From Lysinibacillus contaminans (GTDB lineage Bacteria; Bacillota; Bacilli; Bacillales_A; Planococcaceae), in the NCBI RefSeq assembly GCF_001278945.1, contig NZ_LGRV01000001.1, positions 180,416 through 244,415 on the forward strand: DNA of 64,000 nucleotides, given 5' to 3'. Under the pieces are notes generated by a model that saw only the letters and a program-made list of their open reading frames with translations, ran no database searches and was not told the DNA's origin. Shown piece by piece: positions 59,930 through 64,000 of this stretch. Each line of letters starts with the position of its first letter. Within the stretch, counting starts at the first letter, position 1. A program made the translations under genes and the position numbers.

Positions 59930-61951
59930 ATGATTAAAGCAGAGTGGCTGAAGATTTTTAAAACGAGAAAAATGCTTGTTTCAATTGTCGCTGTATTATT
60001 CATCCCAGTGATGTACGCAGGGATGTTTTTATGGGCATTTTGGGACCCATATGCAGGTATGTCTGACTTGCCAGTAGCAATTGTGAATGAAGATAGTGGT
60101 GCGGAAATGGACGGCGTCAAGCTTGATTTAGGGGAAACCTTAGTCGAGAAGTTAGTTGATAGTAAGCAGTTTAACTTTATCGAAGTGTCAAAAGAAGAAG
60201 CTGAAAAAGGTTTGGATGGCCGAGATTATTATATGATCTTAGAAATACCAGAAAACTTCTCAGAACATGCAACAACATTATTAGATGAGAAACCTTCAAA
60301 ATTAGTAATGAATTATATTCCGAATGAGGGGTTAAATTTCTTAAGTTCACAAATCGGTGAAACAGCAATGGATCGAATACGTGCAGAAGTAAACACGCAA
60401 GTATCTACAACATATGCGGAAAAGTTATTTGATTCAATTGCTACTTTAGGTGATGGTTTTACAGAAGCGGCTGATGGTTCACTTCAGCTTGATGAAGGGG
60501 CTCAAAAGGTTGCGAACGGTGCGAAAGATTTAAAAGGTTATCTAGAACAACTAGCTAATAGCACAATCCAACTTTCAGATGGTACTGATAAACTTGTGGC
60601 AGGTGCACAACAAGCAGTAGAAGGTGCATCTAATCTTCAGCAAGGTGTAACGCAATATACAGAAGGTGTAGCACAAGTAAAAGAAGGTCTTTCCACTTTA
60701 AATGAAAAGCAATCGCAAATTATTGATGGTACGGCTTCAATTGCTCAAAATGCAGGTGCATTAAATAGTGCTGCAACTGAGTTAACGGCAGGTTCTGCAC
60801 AAGTAGAGGCAGGCATTAATGCGTTAACACAACAATTACAAAGCGCACTAGCAACAATGCCAGAGGAACAGGCTACTGCATTAAATCAAACATTAGCACA
60901 GCTTCAAGCAGGTAGCGCTAGCGTTCATAACGGTTTATCATCATTATCTGCTGGTACTGAAAAATTACAAGCAGGTGCAAATCAAGTAAATGGTGGTGCT
61001 ACGCAGATTGCAGCTGGTCAAGCGAAAGTTTTAGCGGGTGCTAATTCGTTAACAGCAAAAAGCAGCGAGCTAATCCAAGGTTCTCAACAATTAGTTTCAG
61101 GCTTAAATGAATTAGCAAGTGGTACATCTACATTAAACGAAGGTACAACAACGCTTGCTTCCAAATCTGGCGAGTTAGCAGAAGGTTCAGCTACACTTGC
61201 TGAAGGATCAACGGAACTTGCAGATGGTACAGCAACACTATCTGGCAAATTAGAGGAAGCAAGTGAAAAAGCTAGTGAAGTAAAAGCGAATGACGATACG
61301 TATGATATGGTCGGTAATCCAGTAGAAGTAGAAAAAGATTCAGTAAATCCAGTTGCCAATTATGGTACAGGTTTTGCTCCTTACTTTATTTCCTTAGGTT
61401 TATTTGTAGGAGCACTTCTTATTTCAATCGTATTCCCATTAGTAGAGCCAGCGATTCGTCCGAAAAATGGCGCATCATGGTTTACAAGTAAAGTGGTTGT
61501 ATTAGCGGTCGTTGGGTTAATCCAATCATTATTAACAGTAGCGGTAGTGAAATGGGGACTTGGTCTTGAGGTGCAAAATATGGGTTACTTCATATTAACT
61601 GCATTACTAACAAGCTATGCATTCCTAGCATTAGTCCAAATGCTTGTATCGATTTTGGGTGACCCTGGTCGCTTCGTAGCGATTGTCGTATTAATCTTAC
61701 AATTAACAACAAGTGCAGGTACTTTCCCACTTGAGTTAATTCCAGGACCACTACAAGTATTTAATACATTATTGCCAATGACATACTCAGTTCAAGCATT
61801 TAAAGCAAGTATATCCACTGGTGATATGTCATTCCTATTCCAAAACTACGCTGTGTTACTTGGTTACATGGTTGTTTTCTTAGCCATAACATTTGGTTAC
61901 TTTATGTTAGTACACAAAAAACGTTACTCAAAAGTAGCAGAAGAAAATTAG
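59930..61951 (+). CDS. yhgE: YhgE/Pip-family membrane protein
   Basis: A 673-residue protein with one N-terminal helix (about 18-40) and about five C-terminal helices (about 475-665). Between them, a 430-residue extracytoplasmic stalk carries about a dozen degenerate repeats of the type QLSDGTDKLVAGAQQ, ASNLQQG, SAQVEAGI and STLNEGTTTLASKSGEL. This is the YhgE/Pip architecture of phage infection protein and type VII-associated EsaA relatives. ATG 59930 is preferred (11 nt from AGGAG); GTG 59918 overlaps that site. Substrate unknown; predicted to be repressed by YhgD. Confidence 0.92.
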   Translation: MIKAEWLKIFKTRKMLVSIVAVLFIPVMYAGMFLWAFWDPYAGMSDLPVAIVNEDSGAEMDGVKLDLGETLVEKLVDSKQFNFIEVSKEEAEKGLDGRDYYMILEIPENFSEHATTLLDEKPSKLVMNYIPNEGLNFLSSQIGETAMDRIRAEVNTQVSTTYAEKLFDSIATLGDGFTEAADGSLQLDEGAQKVANGAKDLKGYLEQLANSTIQLSDGTDKLVAGAQQAVEGASNLQQGVTQYTEGVAQVKEGLSTLNEKQSQIIDGTASIAQNAGALNSAATELTAGSAQVEAGINALTQQLQSALATMPEEQATALNQTLAQLQAGSASVHNGLSSLSAGTEKLQAGANQVNGGATQIAAGQAKVLAGANSLTAKSSELIQGSQQLVSGLNELASGTSTLNEGTTTLASKSGELAEGSATLAEGSTELADGTATLSGKLEEASEKASEVKANDDTYDMVGNPVEVEKDSVNPVANYGTGFAPYFISLGLFVGALLISIVFPLVEPAIRPKNGASWFTSKVVVLAVVGLIQSLLTVAVVKWGLGLEVQNMGYFILTALLTSYAFLALVQMLVSILGDPGRFVAIVVLILQLTTSAGTFPLELIPGPLQVFNTLLPMTYSVQAFKASISTGDMSFLFQNYAVLLGYMVVFLAITFGYFMLVHKKRYSKVAEEN

Positions 61952-61963
61952 GATTGTAGATTT

Positions 61964-61999
61964 GCAGCACTCATCATAAACTGGTGAGTGCTGTTTCTG
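61964..61999 (+). terminator. yhgE terminator
   Basis: CAGCACTCA pairs with TGAGTGCTG and is followed by TTTCTGTTTT. Confidence 0.75.
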
Positions 62000-62088
62000 T
62001 TTTGATGTGTGTAGAGGAAATAATCAGCTACCAAGGGCTCTGCGTCAAATGGATATTACGGTATTTTAGAGTAATTGAAAAGGTACAA

Positions 62089-62133
62089 CAAAAAGTCGCA
62101 ACTGATATGAGCGTATCAGTTGCGACTTTTTAA
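62089..62133. terminator. Perfect hairpin between yhgE and yhfH
   Basis: An 18-bp perfect stem (AAAAAGTCGCAACTGATA and its complement) with a 6-nt loop and flanking A and T tracts; it could end transcription from either side. The rest of 61952-62236 shows no gene. Confidence 0.8.
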
Positions 62134-62236
62134 GTGTAAGAGATTTAATTAAGGGTTCATCACAAAAGTATGATGAGGGTTGTCATTATTACTACGTGTG
62201 GGGCACGCAAATGACTTTTACAGAATAGGCAAATGT

Positions 62237-62362
62237 TTATAGGTGGTTACATTTTTCACAAGTGTTGCTGTAACATTCGCTTTGTTCTTCGATCTTTTCA
62301 CCGCACTCTGTACATTGTTTTGCAGGTAAATTCTTGAAAAATTCGACTACGTTCTCTAACAT
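62237..62362 (-). CDS. yhfH: YhfH-family small zinc-ribbon protein
   Basis: A 41-residue protein starting MLENVVEFFKNLPAKQC with two Cys pairs (QCTECGE and CYSNTCEKCNH) forming a likely zinc ribbon. This matches B. subtilis YhfH. The ATG at 62362 follows AGGAGGGG; a longer frame to 62446 is not needed. Its position beside lplJ is conserved. Function unknown. Confidence 0.85.
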   Translation of the reverse strand: MLENVVEFFKNLPAKQCTECGEKIEEQSECYSNTCEKCNHL

Positions 62363-62503
62363 TGTGGACCCCTCCTTTAATTTCATCTGTACTATTACTG
62401 TTTCTATATTACTCAGTGTATTATAACAGATACAAATCGTCAACACAAAATGCCTAATTTACGTTAAAATAAAAATGTATATTTTGTGAAGGAGGAATTA
62501 ACT

Positions 62504-63496
62504 ATGATTTTCGTTGATAATAAAGGGATTAATGACCCGCGCATAAATCTTGCAATTGAGGAATATTTACTAAAAACAATGGATGTTGAAAAAGAACCGG
62601 TATTGTTGTTTTACATCAACCAGCCGTCCATCATTATTGGGAAGAATCAAAACACGATTGAAGAAATCAATACAGACTACGTAGAGGATAATGGCATTAT
62701 TGTTGTTCGACGTCTGTCAGGTGGTGGTGCTGTATATCATGATCTCGGTAACTTGAATTTCAGCTTCATCACAAAAGATGATGGCAACAGCTTCATGAAC
62801 TATAAAAAATTCACTCAGCCAGTGGTTGATGCACTTGCAAAATTAGGTGTGAATGCAGAGCTTTCAGGGCGCAACGATATTTTGGCAGAAGGAAGAAAAG
62901 TATCTGGTAACGCTCAATTTGCAACTCGTGGCCGTATGTTCACACATGGTACGCTGATGTTTAACACAGAAATCGATGCGGTTGTATCTGCTTTAAAAGT
63001 GAAAAAAGATAAAATCGAATCGAAAGGTATTAAATCCGTTCGTTCACGTGTAGCAAATATTTCTGAATTCCTAAATGACGAAATGACTATTGAACAATTC
63101 CGATTGGCAATTTTAAACTCTGTATTCGGTGGCGAAGAAAATATTCGTTACTATGAACTTACTGAGGAAGATTGGTCGAATATCTATAAAATTTCCGAAG
63201 AGCGTTACCAAACATGGGAGTGGAACTATGGTAAATCTCCACGTTTTAACATTCAAAAAACACATCGATTCCCATCAGGCGGTATCGATATTCGCCTAGA
63301 AGTTAATCATGGTGTGATTGAAGAAGCGCATATTTTCGGGGACTTTTTCGGTGTTGGTGATGTGGCTGACCTTGAAGCTCGTCTTATTGGGACAAACTAT
63401 GACCGCACATCAATTGCAGAAGCATTAAAGGGAATTGATATTTCAAAATATTTTGGCGGTATTACAGAGCAAGAATTCTTCCAACTAATTTATTAA
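62504..63496 (+). CDS. lplJ: Lipoate-protein ligase LplJ
   Basis: Activates free lipoate with ATP and attaches it to lipoyl domains. The 330-residue enzyme has NQPSIIIGKNQNTIEEIN, RRLSGGGAVYHDLGNLNFSF, GRNDILAEGRKVSGNAQF and ESKGIKSVRSRVANISEF, nearly as in B. subtilis LplJ. ATG 62504 lies after AAGGAGGAATTA. Monocistronic with its own terminator. yhfI, between yhfH and lplJ in B. subtilis, is missing. Confidence 0.96.
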   Translation: MIFVDNKGINDPRINLAIEEYLLKTMDVEKEPVLLFYINQPSIIIGKNQNTIEEINTDYVEDNGIIVVRRLSGGGAVYHDLGNLNFSFITKDDGNSFMNYKKFTQPVVDALAKLGVNAELSGRNDILAEGRKVSGNAQFATRGRMFTHGTLMFNTEIDAVVSALKVKKDKIESKGIKSVRSRVANISEFLNDEMTIEQFRLAILNSVFGGEENIRYYELTEEDWSNIYKISEERYQTWEWNYGKSPRFNIQKTHRFPSGGIDIRLEVNHGVIEEAHIFGDFFGVGDVADLEARLIGTNYDRTSIAEALKGIDISKYFGGITEQEFFQLIY

Positions 63497-63538
63497 TATT
63501 AAATAAAGAAATTGTAATTGGTGAAATGCTTAGCTACA

Positions 63539-63582
63539 GAAAAAAGGGGTTGTGACAATTATGTCGCAAGCTCCTTTTTTGA
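63539..63582 (+). terminator. lplJ terminator
   Basis: AAAAAAGG-GTTGTGACA pairs with TGTCGCAAGC-CCTTTTTT, with wobble pairs, and runs into T residues. Confidence 0.75.
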
Positions 63583-63609
63583 TACAATATAACAGGAAGG
63601 AGTGTTCAT

Positions 63610-64000
63610 ATGGAGAAACATCGAATATTTATAGTCGAAGATGATGTGAAGATTGCATCATTACTCGCAGATACACTTAGAAAATATCAATATGAAGTTG
63701 AAACAATTCAAGAATTTGACCAATTAATCGAAGAATTCACAGCATTTAACCCACATATGGTACTGCTTGACATAAATTTACCAGCGTATGACGGCTATTA
63801 TTGGTGTCGTCAATTGCGACAATATACTACATGTCCAATCATTTTCATTTCGGCACGATCTGGCGAGATGGATCAAATTTTTGCTCTTGAAAATGGTGGA
63901 GATGATTTTATTACGAAACCGTTTAATTATGAAATTGTGCTAGCGAAAATTCGTAGTCATTTGCGCCGTACCTATGGTGAATATGCGGCAAGACAAGAAG
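63610..64000 (+). CDS. BceR-like response regulator (5' part, cut by window end)
   Basis: The first 130 residues of an OmpR-type regulator: acidic EDD at 10-12, phosphoacceptor D54 in MVLLDINLPAYDG, and Lys in FITKPFNYEIVLAKIRSHLRR. The phrases YYWCRQLRQYTTCPIIFISAR and ENGGDDFITKPF are characteristic of the BceR/BraR group that pairs with intramembrane-sensing kinases and BceAB-type peptide-antibiotic exporters. AGGAAGGAGTGTTCAT precedes the ATG. The remaining DNA-binding domain and any partners lie beyond the window. Confidence 0.88.
   Translation, partial: MEKHRIFIVEDDVKIASLLADTLRKYQYEVETIQEFDQLIEEFTAFNPHMVLLDINLPAYDGYYWCRQLRQYTTCPIIFISARSGEMDQIFALENGGDDFITKPFNYEIVLAKIRSHLRRTYGEYAARQE

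Noticed and set aside
59930..61951. yhgE as part of a prophage, because relatives are named phage infection protein
   Set aside because: The name refers to a host receptor role; no phage structural, integrase or lysis genes are present.
1..64000. CRISPR arrays, insertion sequences, integrons and defence islands
   Set aside because: No regularly spaced repeats, transposase motifs, attachment sites or defence-family proteins were seen on either strand.

Overview
The window reads as chromosomal DNA of an AT-rich, endospore-forming member of the Bacillales, most likely Planococcaceae (Lysinibacillus/Solibacillus type). This is inferred from three S-layer-homology (SLH) proteins, frequent GTG and TTG starts with strong AGGAGG sites, a YjcZ-type small protein, the coproporphyrin-dependent heme genes, and gene order. 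From the tRNA array to lplJ the order of recognisable genes follows Bacillus subtilis from trnD through the yhc/yhd, yhe, yha, yhg and yhf regions, with local insertions and losses. There is no phage, insertion sequence, CRISPR array or defence island in view.

Layout. 1-750: the end of a tRNA array (Trp-His-His-Gln-Gly-Cys | Leu) in which most members carry unusual stem mismatches. 0.8-6.3 kb: accessory region with a frameshifted small gene, two short unknown genes, an SLH protein, nat, nagB, the ruins of an EamA-type transporter and an LD-carboxypeptidase. 6.5-9.5 kb: tRNA-related genes (B3/B4-domain protein, queG, trmL). 9.5-20.1 kb: catE with a clear promoter and operator, small proteins, an aldo/keto reductase, an SLH-anchored 5'-nucleotidase, an RluA-type synthase, bdbC, a GAF sensor kinase/regulator pair with a four-cysteine motif, a CDF exporter and a CNNM/CBS membrane protein. 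20-31 kb: yheE, yheB-yheA, an RNase H-like protein, hemZ, a glxK/MBL-lipoprotein/DUF3006 operon, a second SLH protein and a HAD hydrolase. 31-37 kb: serA behind a T-box, a FAD dehydrogenase behind catabolite-repression-like sites, trhO and an enoyl-CoA hydratase. 37-50 kb: yhzD, the overlapping yhaO-yhaN-yhaM exonuclease operon, prsA, scoC, yhaH, trpP with a TRAP-type leader, hit, ecsA-ecsB and yhaA. 51-55 kb: hmoB and hemE, hemH, hemY. 55.6-59.2 kb: a four-gene cassette of beta-propeller lipoprotein, response regulator, sensor kinase and FixH/YtkA-like lipoprotein, not part of the B. subtilis order. 59-64 kb: yhgD and yhgE sharing a predicted operator, yhfH, lplJ and the start of a BceR-like regulator.

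Functional themes: late heme synthesis (hemZ, hemE/H/Y) with heme turnover (hmoB); wobble-position tRNA modification (queG, trmL, trhO); secretion and surface biology (prsA, ecsAB, scoC, SLH proteins, bdbC); and several well-marked regulatory sites (T-box, TRAP repeats, cre-like sites, TetR- and MarR-type operators). All functions are assigned from remembered family features, since no database search could be run.
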